From: Formosa sp. L2A11
GTDB taxonomy: Bacteria > Bacteroidota > Bacteroidia > Flavobacteriales > Flavobacteriaceae
DNA: 64,000 bases
Reading direction: 5' to 3'
NCBI RefSeq assembly: GCF_009796865.1
Contig: NZ_CP047028.1
Coordinates: 2,356,001-2,420,000 of the forward strand
In this document: in pieces, positions 18,796 to 27,731 of the stretch
Layout of the letters: each line of letters begins with the position of its first letter
Numbering within the stretch: position 1 is the stretch's first letter
Notes under the pieces: generated by a model
Told to the model about the DNA's origin: nothing
Seen by the model: only the letters and a program-made list of their open reading frames with translations
Database searches by the model: none
Program-made: the position numbers and the translations under genes

Positions 18796-20544
18796 ATGAA
18801 TAAGAATACCATTTATATCGTATTGGCTTTAATTCTAGGGCTAGGATTGGGGTTTGTGTTTTTCGGAAATTCGGAAGCAGAAGTTGCTTTAGAATCACAC
18901 GATCATGTTGTGACCGAAACTTCTGAAAAATGGACGTGTTCTATGCATCCTCAAATTGTGCGAAACGAACCTGGCGCGTGTCCTATTTGTGGGATGTCGC
19001 TTGTGCCTATAAATGGTGATGATAATGCGTTTACTGAGCAACAATTTCAATTAACAAAAACAGCTGCAGCTCTAGCAAATGTAGAAACGTCTGTAGTTGG
19101 TGAGAGTTCTGGTTATAATAAGTCTTTAGTTTTATCTGGATCAATACAAGTTAACGCTGATAAAACAGCTGTACAACCAGCGCATTTTAACGGGAGAATA
19201 GATAAATTATATGTTACGTCTGTAGGGCAGAAGGTAAGTAAAGGGCAGTTAGTGGCTGTTGTATATTCTCCTGCATTAATAAGTGCACAGCAGGAGTTAA
19301 TTACGGCTTATAAAATGAAGGCTACACAACCAGAATTGTATCGGGCTGTTCGTAATAAATTTAAAAACTGGATGATTCACGACGGACAATTACACACTAT
19401 TGAGACGACTGGAAACGTGATAAACCAATTTAAAATTTATGCTCATGTTTCTGGAACAGTTTCAGAAATTTCAGCGAAAGAAGGCGATCATGTAATGGAT
19501 GGGAAATCTATTTTTAAGGTTTCTAATTTAAGTACCGTTTGGGCAGAGTTTGATGCTTACGAGAATCAAATTGCTACTCTAAAAGTGGGACAATCTATAG
19601 CTGTTTCGGCGAAAGCATACCCGAATACTATTATAAAATCTAAAATTACGTTTATAGATCCTATTTTAAATGCCTCTACGAGAACGGTAACAGTGAGAGC
19701 TGTTTTACAAAATAAAGAGGATATTTTTAAACCAGGGATGTTTATTGAAGGCACAATTTTAAATCTAAATGATGGTGAAAAAGCGCCATTAACAATTCCA
19801 GCTTCTGCAGTGATGTGGACCGGAAAACGATCTGTAGTATATTTAAAGGTAGATCCTGAACAACCTGTTTTTGAAATGCGAGAAGTGACTTTAGGAACAA
19901 AATTGGGTGATGCTTACAACGTTTTAGATGGATTGTATGAAGGAAATATTATTGTAACTAATGGTACCTTTACAGTTGATGCGGCAGCTCAATTACAAGG
20001 AAAGGCGTCTATGATGAATCAAAGTCAAGTGTCTAATGACGTAGTGAATACAATTGTTTCAAAACAAATTTCTAATGAAGAATTTAAAGCAGTTCCAGAA
20101 GTGTTTCAGAAACAAATAAAGACGGTTTTTTATTCATATATTTTATTAAAAAACACCTTGATAGCTAGTGATTTAGAGTCTGCTAAAATACAGTCAAATC
20201 TCCTTCTGAAATCTTTAAAAGCTGTTGATTCAAAATCTATTTCTACTGATACTAAAATGATGACAGATTGGACTGTAATTTCAAATAAAATGAAAAGTGA
20301 TGTAGCCCAAATGCAGCATATTAATACTATAGAATCTTTTAGATCTGTATTTTCAAAAGTGTCTTTAGATTTAAAGCAAGGCATAGAAAAATATGGAATA
20401 AATGAGAATGTGTATGTTCAATTTTGTCCGATGGCAAATCAAAATAAAGGCGGATATTGGCTTAGTTTAAATGAAATTATCGAAAACCCTTATTTTGGGA
20501 ATGTAATGCTAAGTTGTGGAGAAAATGATAAATTATTGCATTAA
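18796..20544 (+). CDS. cusB: CusB-type periplasmic adaptor with DUF3347 tail
   Basis: Membrane-fusion protein linking the RND pump to the outer-membrane channel. The 582 residues comprise an N-terminal anchor (about 5-23), a heavy-metal-binding motif WTCSMHPQI...CPICGMSLVP (about 46-72), a barrel-sandwich hybrid and beta-barrel region (about 110-390) with GRIDKLYV and GQKVSKGQLV, and a C-terminal DUF3347 domain (about 420-580) with FCPMANQNKGGYW and FGNVMLSCG. It lies 93 bases after the ATPase gene, away from the pump gene, so the island probably acts as one regulon. Cu/Ag specificity is inferred from context. Confidence 0.92.
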   Translation: MNKNTIYIVLALILGLGLGFVFFGNSEAEVALESHDHVVTETSEKWTCSMHPQIVRNEPGACPICGMSLVPINGDDNAFTEQQFQLTKTAAALANVETSVVGESSGYNKSLVLSGSIQVNADKTAVQPAHFNGRIDKLYVTSVGQKVSKGQLVAVVYSPALISAQQELITAYKMKATQPELYRAVRNKFKNWMIHDGQLHTIETTGNVINQFKIYAHVSGTVSEISAKEGDHVMDGKSIFKVSNLSTVWAEFDAYENQIATLKVGQSIAVSAKAYPNTIIKSKITFIDPILNASTRTVTVRAVLQNKEDIFKPGMFIEGTILNLNDGEKAPLTIPASAVMWTGKRSVVYLKVDPEQPVFEMREVTLGTKLGDAYNVLDGLYEGNIIVTNGTFTVDAAAQLQGKASMMNQSQVSNDVVNTIVSKQISNEEFKAVPEVFQKQIKTVFYSYILLKNTLIASDLESAKIQSNLLLKSLKAVDSKSISTDTKMMTDWTVISNKMKSDVAQMQHINTIESFRSVFSKVSLDLKQGIEKYGINENVYVQFCPMANQNKGGYWLSLNEIIENPYFGNVMLSCGENDKLLH

Positions 20545-20701
20545 AAAGACTTCTGTTTTTTGTTATTATAACAATATGGTTATTTTGGTGAGAATTCTAT
20601 AATATGTTAACAATTAAAAATTATAGATTATCACCCTATAATTGGTTTTTTAGTGCTATTTTGCGCTTGAGCTAATAATTTTATTAATCAAAAAATCAAA
20701 T

Positions 20702-20962
20702 ATGGAAGTCTTATTAGATAATGTAATACCAGAGAACCACCCTCGAACGTTTACAACAAATGCTTCAGAACATAAGGATTTAATTAAAATTAAACAAGCT
20801 ATTTTGGCAATAGACGGCGTAGAATCTATTGAGTTTATGGATGTTGTTTTTCCTAAACAATTTAAGGTTACGTCTTCTAAAATGATTGAAGTAAGATTTG
20901 TTGAAGAAGCAGTTAACGAAGTCGGATTTAATGCTTTGCCAAGGGAGTTTTTATCCTTTTAA
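20702..20962 (+). CDS. Small HMA-like protein lacking CxxC
   Basis: 86 residues. The pattern of strand, helix (DLIKIKQAILAIDGVESIEF) and strand, ending with EVGFNALP, resembles an HMA ferredoxin-like fold, but there is no cysteine, so a metallochaperone role of the usual kind is unlikely. A strong terminator follows directly. It has its own upstream gap of 157 bases with a possible -7 element (TATTTTG near 20657). The function is unknown; placement at the end of the metal island suggests a link to it. Confidence 0.65.
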   Translation: MEVLLDNVIPENHPRTFTTNASEHKDLIKIKQAILAIDGVESIEFMDVVFPKQFKVTSSKMIEVRFVEEAVNEVGFNALPREFLSF

Positions 20963-20970
20963 AAATAGAA

Positions 20971-20996
20971 AAGCTAGTAATATGTATTACTAGCTT
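20971..20996 (+). terminator. Rho-independent terminator closing the metal island
   Basis: 12-bp perfect stem AAGCTAGTAATA / TATTACTAGCTT with a 2-base loop, followed by TTTC, 9 bases after the stop of the small HMA-like gene. Confidence 0.85.
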
Positions 20997-21027
20997 TTTC
21001 ATTTTATATATTATGGTATACTAACGG

Positions 21028-21395
21028 TTATTTTAAGCCATAAACCGTAACATTTGCAGTAGCATTTAAGATGACTTAGGTATTGTACCAAAATTCTATA
21101 CTTTTTAGTTTACCTCCCTTTAAGTCGTATAATACGATTCTCTCCATTTTCGTAATCTACGACTAAGCGACGCGTGTTTACTGGAGTATCTTTAAATTTA
21201 ATTTTTTATAGTCATAAAAAAGAAACCAGGAACATTTATTTTATTGTGGTCTCTTGTGTATTTCGCATTTTACCCAAGTTTCTGTTTTTGCAATAGGACT
21301 TTTAATGTTTTTTGTTCTGTGAGAAACTGAATGCTAAAGAAGTAAATAGCAAGTTTGGTAATTAAGGTTTTAGTAAGATTTTTATAATAGCGCTG
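21028..21395 (-). pseudogene. Decayed secreted DUF2541-like gene
   Basis: The minus strand still spells fragments of one protein in shifting frames: a signal-peptide end LAFSFSQN (near 21,330), a KLG segment with an in-frame stop and then AKYTRDHNKINVPG (near 21,260), DTPVNTRRLVVDYENGE and RIIRLKG (21,120-21,190), then GGKLKSIEFWYNT and ANVTVYGLK before the stop at 21030. This order fits the small secreted DUF2541-like proteins of Bacteroidota (LG...DHD.I...FWYDT...V.V.G). At least three frameshifts and two stops are visible. The family name is from memory; the fragments are read directly. Confidence 0.6.
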
Positions 21396-21479
21396 TTTCT
21401 TTATTTTGGTTGTTGAAGCAAAAATATACAGAAAAACTTTCGAACATAAATTCGATTTTCACAAATGAAGTTCTCTTAT

Positions 21480-22229
21480 TTAAATAATTTTCTTAATTAC
21501 CCGTAATTTATGGGTGTGTACATTTCTATCTACATTATAGATTCCAGAATGATCTAACCTGTCAATTCTAACTTTTCCGTGAGCGTGAATAATATAGTTG
21601 TCGTTCATGATAATACCAACATGAACAATTTTTCCTTCACTATTGTCGAAAAAAGCGAGATCTCCAGCTTCACTTTCTTCAATAAAACTAAGCGCTTCAC
21701 CTTGATTTGCTTGTTCTGAAGCATCTCTAAAAATAGCATAGCCATTTAGCTTGTAAACCATTTGTGTTAATCCTGAGCAATCTATACCAAAAGGTGTTTT
21801 TCCTCCCCATAAATAAGGTGCATTTAAATACATAAAGGCTGTATTTATAAGATTTGATTTTGGAAGTATTTCTGTAGATACGCTTCCGTCATGCGTATGG
21901 TTTAAAACATCTAAACAGTTTAATGTTGCGCCTAAAGGAATAGGGTAGAGCTCGTCGTTTGCATCGTTAATAAACTCTACTAAATCTGTAGCTACTTTAG
22001 GTTGCTCACTATTTAATTTGAAATACATCTCTTCAGATATTTCAAAATATTGTTTCGTATCAATCCAGCCTTCATACTTATCGAAAGCTAATCGAATTTT
22101 ACACCAGTTTTTTCGTTGTTCCAAAACTTTAAAAAGGTCACCATAGAGTACTTGAGAAATAAGTTCTGAAGCATCAGATGGTTCAATTCTTAAAGGGACA
22201 ATGCTTAAATTACAAACGCCGTATTGCAT
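21480..22229 (-). CDS. NlpC/P60 (C40) peptidase with SH3-like domains
   Basis: Probable cell-wall peptidase of the YkfC/DL-endopeptidase type, cutting gamma-D-Glu-diamino-acid bonds in muropeptides. The N-terminal ~120 residues are bacterial SH3-like (CKIRLAFDKYEGWIDTKQYF). The catalytic part has WGGKTPFGIDCSGL with the nucleophilic Cys, IVHVGIIM with the His, and a second His in YIIHAHGKVR. No clear signal peptide is visible, so it may act on imported muropeptides in the cytoplasm. It lies 65 bases downstream of the thiolase gene on the same strand. Confidence 0.88.
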   Translation of the reverse strand: MQYGVCNLSIVPLRIEPSDASELISQVLYGDLFKVLEQRKNWCKIRLAFDKYEGWIDTKQYFEISEEMYFKLNSEQPKVATDLVEFINDANDELYPIPLGATLNCLDVLNHTHDGSVSTEILPKSNLINTAFMYLNAPYLWGGKTPFGIDCSGLTQMVYKLNGYAIFRDASEQANQGEALSFIEESEAGDLAFFDNSEGKIVHVGIIMNDNYIIHAHGKVRIDRLDHSGIYNVDRNVHTHKLRVIKKII

Positions 22230-22294
22230 TAATTAACTATTGGATTTGGGTCTAAATATAGAATTTAATGAGTTTTTAAAAAAAATATTCTGAT

Positions 22295-23473
22295 TTAAAG
22301 TCGTTCTAAAATTATTGATGAAGCACCGCCACCGCCATTACAAATTGCAGCTGCACCTATTTTTGCATCATTTTGTTCTAAAACATTTAAAAGTGTAATT
22401 ATAATTCGTACTCCAGAACACCCTAATGGATGACCTAGTGATACAGCGCCACCGTTAACATTTACATTTTTATCTGTTAAGCCAAGAATTTTCATATTTG
22501 CTAAACCAACTACAGAAAAAGCTTCGTTAAATTCAAAGAAATCTACGTCTTCTAACTTAAGTCCTGCTTTGTCTAATGCTTTTGGTAAAGCCTTAGCTGG
22601 TGAGGTTGTAAATAATTCAGGAGCTTGAGAAGCATCTGCATAACTTTTTATTATTGCTAGAGGTTTTAACCCCAAAGCATCTGCTTTGTCTCTACTCATT
22701 AAAATTACTGCACCTGCGCCGTCGTTTATAGTAGATGCGTTTGCAGCTGTTACGGTACCGTCTTTAGAGAAAGCAGGACGTAATGCTGGTATTTTATCAA
22801 ATTTTACATTGGTAAATTCTTCATCTTTTTTAAATATAATAGGTTCTCCACGTCGTTGAGGTACTTCTACAGGAACGACTTCATTATCAAACTTTCCGGC
22901 TTCCCATGCAGCAGCAGAGCGTGTATACGATTGTATAGTGTATGCATCTTGGTCTTCTCGATAAAAATTATATTCTGTAGCGCAAGCATCTGCAAAAACG
23001 CCCATGGCTTTGTCGTTGTAAGGGTCTGTTAATCCGTCTTTTTGAAGTCCGTCTATTATATTTAGAGGTCCAAATTTGGTACCTGTTCTTGCTTCCATAT
23101 AATGCGGAATAAGGCTCATGTTTTCCATACCACCAGCAACTACAATTTCTGCATGACCTAAAGCAATAGTTTGAGCTGCATTCATAACTGCTTTCATACC
23201 TGAAGCACATACTTTATTAGTAGTTGTACAAGGTACAGAGCTAGAAATTCCAGCATAAATAGCGGCTTGCTTAGCAGGTGCTTGTCCAGAATTTGCCTGA
23301 ACGACTTGTCCCATAAAAACTTCATCAACAAGATTTGCATCTAAATTAATTTTGTCTAGAGCACCTTTAATAGCAATAGCTCCTAATTTTGGTGCAGGAA
23401 TTGTTGACAACGCACCTAAAAAACTTCCGATAGGAGTTCTAGCAGCAGAAACTATAACGACTTCTTTACTCAT
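22295..23473 (-). CDS. Acetyl-CoA C-acyltransferase (thiolase)
   Basis: Condenses or cleaves acetyl/acyl-CoA; AtoB/PhaA-like by size (392 residues). Motifs: KVCASGMKAV with the acyl-accepting Cys (about residue 88), GGAVSLGHPLGCSGVR with the active His (about 348) and CNGGGGASSIILERL with the second Cys at the C-terminus. Probably feeds acetoacetyl-CoA metabolism or beta-oxidation. It precedes the C40 peptidase gene and is divergent from the HD-domain gene. Confidence 0.93.
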   Translation of the reverse strand: MSKEVVIVSAARTPIGSFLGALSTIPAPKLGAIAIKGALDKINLDANLVDEVFMGQVVQANSGQAPAKQAAIYAGISSSVPCTTTNKVCASGMKAVMNAAQTIALGHAEIVVAGGMENMSLIPHYMEARTGTKFGPLNIIDGLQKDGLTDPYNDKAMGVFADACATEYNFYREDQDAYTIQSYTRSAAAWEAGKFDNEVVPVEVPQRRGEPIIFKKDEEFTNVKFDKIPALRPAFSKDGTVTAANASTINDGAGAVILMSRDKADALGLKPLAIIKSYADASQAPELFTTSPAKALPKALDKAGLKLEDVDFFEFNEAFSVVGLANMKILGLTDKNVNVNGGAVSLGHPLGCSGVRIIITLLNVLEQNDAKIGAAAICNGGGGASSIILERL

Positions 23474-23573
23474 AACTATGTTTTTAGGTTTAATAGTCGC
23501 GAAAATAATGAAATTAATAGGAATTAAGAAGTATTACTCTCTTATAAACCTGTTAAAACGCTTTAATTTTTAT

Positions 23574-23581
23574 TACTTTTG
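23574..23581 (+). promoter_or_regulatory. -7 element TACTTTTG
   Basis: Matches the Bacteroidota -7 consensus TAnnTTTG just before the HD-domain gene. Its position rules against the TTG/ATG codons at 23579-23584 as starts and favours the ATG at 23600. No good -33 TTTG is seen at the standard spacing. Confidence 0.45.
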
Positions 23582-23599
23582 ATGTACTTAATTCCATAC

Positions 23600-25651
23600 A
23601 TGAAAGACTTTGTAAATACCCTATACAGGAATCATACCTTGTTATATAAAGCATTACTATTTATTTGTACGACTTTTTTAATCGTGTATCTGTTTCCTAA
23701 AAGCGGACGGTTTAAATACGACTTTGAGAAGGGTAAACCATGGCAGTCAGAAAATTTATATGCACCTTTTAATTTTGCGATTAAAAAGAGCAATGAAGAA
23801 ATTACGACAGAAAAACAAGCGATTACAGCTACGGCTATCCGTTATTTTGATATAGATAGCGGTATAAAACAGCAAGTATTCAAAGATTTTAAAATCACGT
23901 TTAAAGAAACGGTTCCTGATACCATTCCAAAACAAGATTCTAATGCCTTGTATACAGAAGGTATAAAAATCTTAAACGAGTTTTATCATTTTGGTGTGCT
24001 TCACGAAGATTATAATTTTAATGCAAAAACTACGGTTGTTTTATTAGATAATCGGGTAGAAAAACTGAATTCAGAATATTCGAATTTAGTAAAGCAAGAG
24101 AATATAAAACCGCAGTTAATTAAAACATTAGTTGATCATAAACTACAGCGATACGAAAAATTGTTTTTGTCTGTTTTTTACGATGTTATTCAGCCTAATT
24201 TAACTTATAATAAGGAGTTTACAGAACGCGCTTTAGAGGAAGAATTAAGTAAGATATCTTACACGCGTGGTAGTATAGAGAAAGAAACGCTCCTTATCTC
24301 TAAAGGAGAAATCGTTGAGGGCGATAAATTCCAGGTATTAAAATCTTTAGAATCTGAATACGAATCTCAGGTTTGGACTGCTTCAAATTATAATTGGATT
24401 GTTTTTGCTTATACACTATTAGTGTCTTTAGCTTTATTAATGTTATTGCTGTTTTTAAGAAAGTATAGACGCGATGTTTTCGAAAATAATAACAAGGTAA
24501 CCTTCATATTTTTTAACGTATTATTTATGGTTTTTATAACCTCGTTGGTTGTAAATTATAATGCGCATTATATTTATGTGGTTCCTATTTGTGTACTTCC
24601 GTTGGTGTTAAAAGCCTTTTTCGATGCTAGGTTAGGGTTGTTTACTCATGTGGTTACGATGCTATTATTAGGGTCTATTGTGCCTAATAGTTACGAGTAT
24701 ATGTTTCTTCAAATTATAGCTGGAATTGTTACTATTTTAACGGTTTCAGAACTTTATAAACGTGCCAATTTGTTTATTTCTGTTGGTCAAATCACGGTTA
24801 TTTATATTATCGCATATTTTGCATTTTTTGTAATTCATGAAGGCAGTATAGATAATTTACAATGGGAAACTTTTTTAATGTTTATTCTATGTGGATTGGC
24901 AACGTTATTTGTACAGCCGCTAATTTATGTTTACGAAAAAATGTTTGGACTGGTGTCGGACGTCTCTCTTTTGGAACTTACAGATACTAATACTAAGTTA
25001 TTAAAAGAATTAGCAGAAAAGGCACCCGGAACGTTTCATCACTCTTTAAACGTTGCTAATTTAGCAGAAGCTTGTGCAAATGAAATTGGAGCAAACAGTA
25101 TGCTAATGCGAGTAGGTGCATTGTATCATGATATTGGTAAGATGAAGAATCCTACGTATTTCACCGAAAATCAATCTACCGGTATTAATCCGCATGATGA
25201 ATTAGCGCCTAAAGAAAGTGCAAAAATTATTGTAGATCATGTGCTTAACGGAATTGAAATAGGGAAGAAAAATAATTTGCCAGATCGTGTCATCGATTTT
25301 ATAAGAACACATCATGGAACGAGTGTGGTGTATTATTTTTATATGATGGAAAAGAAATCGCATCCAGACGATGTAAATATAGACGATTTTAGATATTTAG
25401 GTCCGAAGCCTTTTAGTAAAGAAACAGCCATTTTAATGATGTGTGATAGTGTAGAGGCAGCGTCTAAAAGTTTAAAAGAACCAACCTCTACAAAAATCGA
25501 TGCTTTTGTTGAATCTATTATAGATAAACAAATGGACGAGGGGCAATTTTTAAATTCTAATATTACTTTTAAAGATATTCAATCTATTAAAAAGGTGCTA
25601 AAACTCAAGCTAGCAAACATTTACCATTTAAGAATAGAATACCCAGAATAA
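23600..25651 (+). CDS. 7TM-HD phosphohydrolase, PgpH-like c-di-AMP phosphodiesterase
   Basis: Membrane phosphodiesterase likely degrading cyclic di-AMP, as in PgpH of Firmicutes. About 683 residues from the ATG at 23600: one membrane helix, a large extracytoplasmic domain (about 40-270), seven hydrophobic segments (about 270-455), then a cytoplasmic HD domain with FHHSLNVANLAE (about 479), LYHDIGKM (about 509) and IRTHHGTS. Two in-frame codons upstream (23579 and 23582) overlap a promoter-like box, so I reject them as starts. It is divergent from the thiolase gene. Confidence 0.9.
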   Translation: MKDFVNTLYRNHTLLYKALLFICTTFLIVYLFPKSGRFKYDFEKGKPWQSENLYAPFNFAIKKSNEEITTEKQAITATAIRYFDIDSGIKQQVFKDFKITFKETVPDTIPKQDSNALYTEGIKILNEFYHFGVLHEDYNFNAKTTVVLLDNRVEKLNSEYSNLVKQENIKPQLIKTLVDHKLQRYEKLFLSVFYDVIQPNLTYNKEFTERALEEELSKISYTRGSIEKETLLISKGEIVEGDKFQVLKSLESEYESQVWTASNYNWIVFAYTLLVSLALLMLLLFLRKYRRDVFENNNKVTFIFFNVLFMVFITSLVVNYNAHYIYVVPICVLPLVLKAFFDARLGLFTHVVTMLLLGSIVPNSYEYMFLQIIAGIVTILTVSELYKRANLFISVGQITVIYIIAYFAFFVIHEGSIDNLQWETFLMFILCGLATLFVQPLIYVYEKMFGLVSDVSLLELTDTNTKLLKELAEKAPGTFHHSLNVANLAEACANEIGANSMLMRVGALYHDIGKMKNPTYFTENQSTGINPHDELAPKESAKIIVDHVLNGIEIGKKNNLPDRVIDFIRTHHGTSVVYYFYMMEKKSHPDDVNIDDFRYLGPKPFSKETAILMMCDSVEAASKSLKEPTSTKIDAFVESIIDKQMDEGQFLNSNITFKDIQSIKKVLKLKLANIYHLRIEYPE

Positions 25652-25676
25652 TTTTTAGAAAAAAAGACAAAAAAAG

Positions 25677-25707
25677 GTTGCGTATTTAATAACAAAGCTT
25701 AAATTTG
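25677..25707 (+). promoter_or_regulatory. Bacteroidota promoter for the tRNA-Ser/tRNA-Pro unit
   Basis: GTTG (-33-like) at 25677-25680, a 19-base spacer, then a perfect -7 element TAAATTTG at 25700-25707, 32 bases before the tRNA-Ser. Confidence 0.8.
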
Positions 25708-25739
25708 CAATCGCAAAAATAACGAAATATTTATTTTTA

Positions 25740-25823
25740 GGAGAGGTGCCAGAGTGGTAATGGAGCAGATTGCTAATCTGTCGACGCGCAAGTGTCGCCA
25801 GGGTTCGAGTCCCTGTCTCTCCG
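25740..25823 (+). tRNA. tRNA-Ser (anticodon GCT)
   Basis: 84-nt cloverleaf. The acceptor GGAGAGG pairs with TCTCTCC plus discriminator G. The anticodon stem GCAGA/TCTGT encloses loop TTGCTAA with GCT at 25772-25774. A long variable arm (class II) and T-loop GTTCGAGTC are present. CCA is not encoded. Confidence 0.97.
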
Positions 25824-25874
25824 CAATAAGTCTTTAGATATTAATATCGGGAATTTAAAGATAAACATACACCT

Positions 25875-25949
25875 CGGGGTGTAGCGTAGCCCGGTTATCG
25901 CGCCACGTTTGGGACGTGGAGGCCGCAGGTTCGAATCCTGCCACCCCGA
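25875..25949 (+). tRNA. tRNA-Pro (anticodon TGG)
   Basis: 75-nt cloverleaf: acceptor CGGGGTG/CACCCCG with discriminator A, anticodon stem CCACG/CGTGG with loop TTTGGGA (TGG), T-loop GTTCGAATC. CCA is not encoded. Probably co-transcribed with tRNA-Ser 51 bases upstream. Confidence 0.97.
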
Positions 25950-25953
25950 CGAA

Positions 25954-25986
25954 AAAAAAGCTTTACAGTTTCTGTAAGGCTTTTTT
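25954..25986 (+). terminator. Terminator of the tRNA unit
   Basis: 15-bp stem with one G-U pair (AAAAAAGCTTTACAG / CTGTAAGGCTTTTTT), 3-base loop and T-run, starting 5 bases after tRNA-Pro. Confidence 0.9.
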
Positions 25987-26078
25987 TAGTTTTAGACCTT
26001 TTCTACTGGTTTAAACTTATGCACGCTTTATAGGTTATAAAATAGGTGTTGAAATTTAATGATGCCTAATTGTTGTGT

Positions 26079-26600
26079 TTAAGCAAAAAGCATAATTAAT
26101 ATAAGCTGGAAGAATTCTATATTTTTTACACCTCTAAACTGTGCTTTAAAATAGATTCTACATTAGTTCGATATAAAATCATTTCAAGTGTTCTCTTTCT
26201 GCTCTTTGTTTTTACAGTGTGTGGTTTAGTCAATGCCTAAGTGTTCTGCCATATTCTCAATATAAATCTCCTAATCTTTAGCGTATTTTATTTCTTTCTA
26301 ATCTTTACATTCATTTAAATAATCTAGATGTTTTATTTGGTACGTTTTGTCTTTAATATTATAAAATCTAGTAATAATATTACAATTAGAAGCTCTAATA
26401 ACGGTTCATTTATTTAAAAATAAAGGGGCGAATTCAGAAGTTGTTTTTGATCTCTTTGTAACACTGTTCTAATCTCTGTATATAGCATTTCTAGTTGTTT
26501 TATCTAGATGTCCTGGAGTTCTACATGAAGATAAACGGTATTTCCTTCTAAAGGAAAGTCTAGAATAGTTCCTTCTTTTTAAAAGCATGAGTAATTATGA
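26079..26600 (-). pseudogene. Collapsed ISAon1-type transposase remnant (orfA + orfB)
   Basis: Minus-strand fragments match both halves of an ISAon1-family element. The orfA C-terminus reads ILDFPLEGNTVYLHV, then after a frameshift HLDKTTRNAIYRD and NSVTKRSKTTSEFAPLF. orfB starts FYNIKDKTYQIKHLDYLNE and ENMAEHLGID before a stop where IDETS is expected, then jumps to the conserved C-terminal end QFRGVKNIEFF...MLFA with its stop at 26081-26079. Most of the DDE catalytic core is deleted, so the element cannot be active. Several stops and frameshifts are present. Family assignment is from memory of ISAon1 proteins. It sits between the tRNA genes and the polysaccharide-utilisation locus. Confidence 0.7.
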
Positions 26601-26768
26601 TAATCTATTTTTTAGTGAATATGTAGATTTAACACTGTATTTGTTTTGAATTTCTTCAAATATTAAATAAATATTAAGAAAAAATATTTTGATTTTACCT
26701 TTTGTTGATATTAGAAACTAGGGGATTTTCCAACTTTCGTGCTCTTAGTATTAAACGCATTAAGGTAA

Positions 26769-27731
26769 ATGAAAAATATTACGGAAAAGGATAAGAAATG
26801 TATTAGATATATTACTAATGAGATGTCTAATGAGGATCGTTCGGTCTTCGAAATAGAATTTTCCATAGATGATGAACTTAAACATTCTTACGAGTATTAT
26901 AAGAAAATATGGGATGTATACCCTAAGAGAATAGTCGACTTAAATTCAGAAAGTAGTCTACAAAAAATAGAAGGGAATATAAAGAAAAGGACTGTTTTTA
27001 AAAAACGATATGCCATTGCAGCTGCATTGTTGTTATTACTTTTAACCGTGACATCTGCAATCTTACTTTCAGACACTACCGGTTATACCAATATTAAATT
27101 TGCAGATAAAGGTGAGCGATTACACTTTTTACTTCCTGATGGTAGTAGCGTTGTTCTAAACGCAGGATCTACTTTAAAATACAATAATAAATTTTCGGAT
27201 GTAAGATCTGTCCTTTTAGACGGAGAAGCTTTTTTTGAAGTCGTTAAAGACCATGGGAATGAATTTATTGTTCATACAAAGGAAATTGATGTTAAAGTTC
27301 TTGGAACAAGTTTTTCTGTGTTTTCTTCTATAGATAAGCAATCTGTTTCCTTAGAAACGGGGAAGGTTAATGTTTTATTAAAGAAGACCAAGGATAAATT
27401 TAATCTGCTTCCTAAAGAACAGCTTATTTGGAATATAAAATCAAACGAGATTTCTAAAAAGAATTATAATCCAGAAAATACTTTGTCATGGAAGGACGAC
27501 ATATTGTTTTTGGACAATCTTCCTTTTTCAAAAGCAATACATAAGATTAATAAATTTTATGGTGTAGAATTTATAATTGAAGGAGATGCTATAAAAAAGC
27601 AAAGAATAACGGGGTCCTTTAAAGATCAGGGTTTAGATGAGTTTATTTCGACTTTGGAATACATAACAAATGTAAAAGTGACAAAATATAAAGATAAAGT
27701 ATTCACTATAAAAGCTTCAGATGAAAACTAA
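26769..27731 (+). CDS. FecR-family anti-sigma factor
   Basis: Transmembrane anti-sigma factor that relays substrate sensing from a TonB-dependent receptor to an ECF sigma factor. The 320 residues comprise a cytoplasmic N-terminus, one membrane helix (about 79-100), a periplasmic FecR domain (LPDGSSVVLNAGSTL and LDGEAFFEVVKD) and a C-terminal DUF4974-like domain (LPFSKAIHKINKFYGVEF). Its 3' end overlaps the sigma gene by 11 bases. The order fecR-sigma is the reverse of the usual sigma-fecR arrangement. Confidence 0.92.
   Translation: MKNITEKDKKCIRYITNEMSNEDRSVFEIEFSIDDELKHSYEYYKKIWDVYPKRIVDLNSESSLQKIEGNIKKRTVFKKRYAIAAALLLLLLTVTSAILLSDTTGYTNIKFADKGERLHFLLPDGSSVVLNAGSTLKYNNKFSDVRSVLLDGEAFFEVVKDHGNEFIVHTKEIDVKVLGTSFSVFSSIDKQSVSLETGKVNVLLKKTKDKFNLLPKEQLIWNIKSNEISKKNYNPENTLSWKDDILFLDNLPFSKAIHKINKFYGVEFIIEGDAIKKQRITGSFKDQGLDEFISTLEYITNVKVTKYKDKVFTIKASDEN

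Noticed and set aside
27721..27731. Overlap of fecR and sigma as a possible fusion or frameshift
   Set aside because: Both proteins are complete with normal ends; the overlap is an ordinary coupled start.
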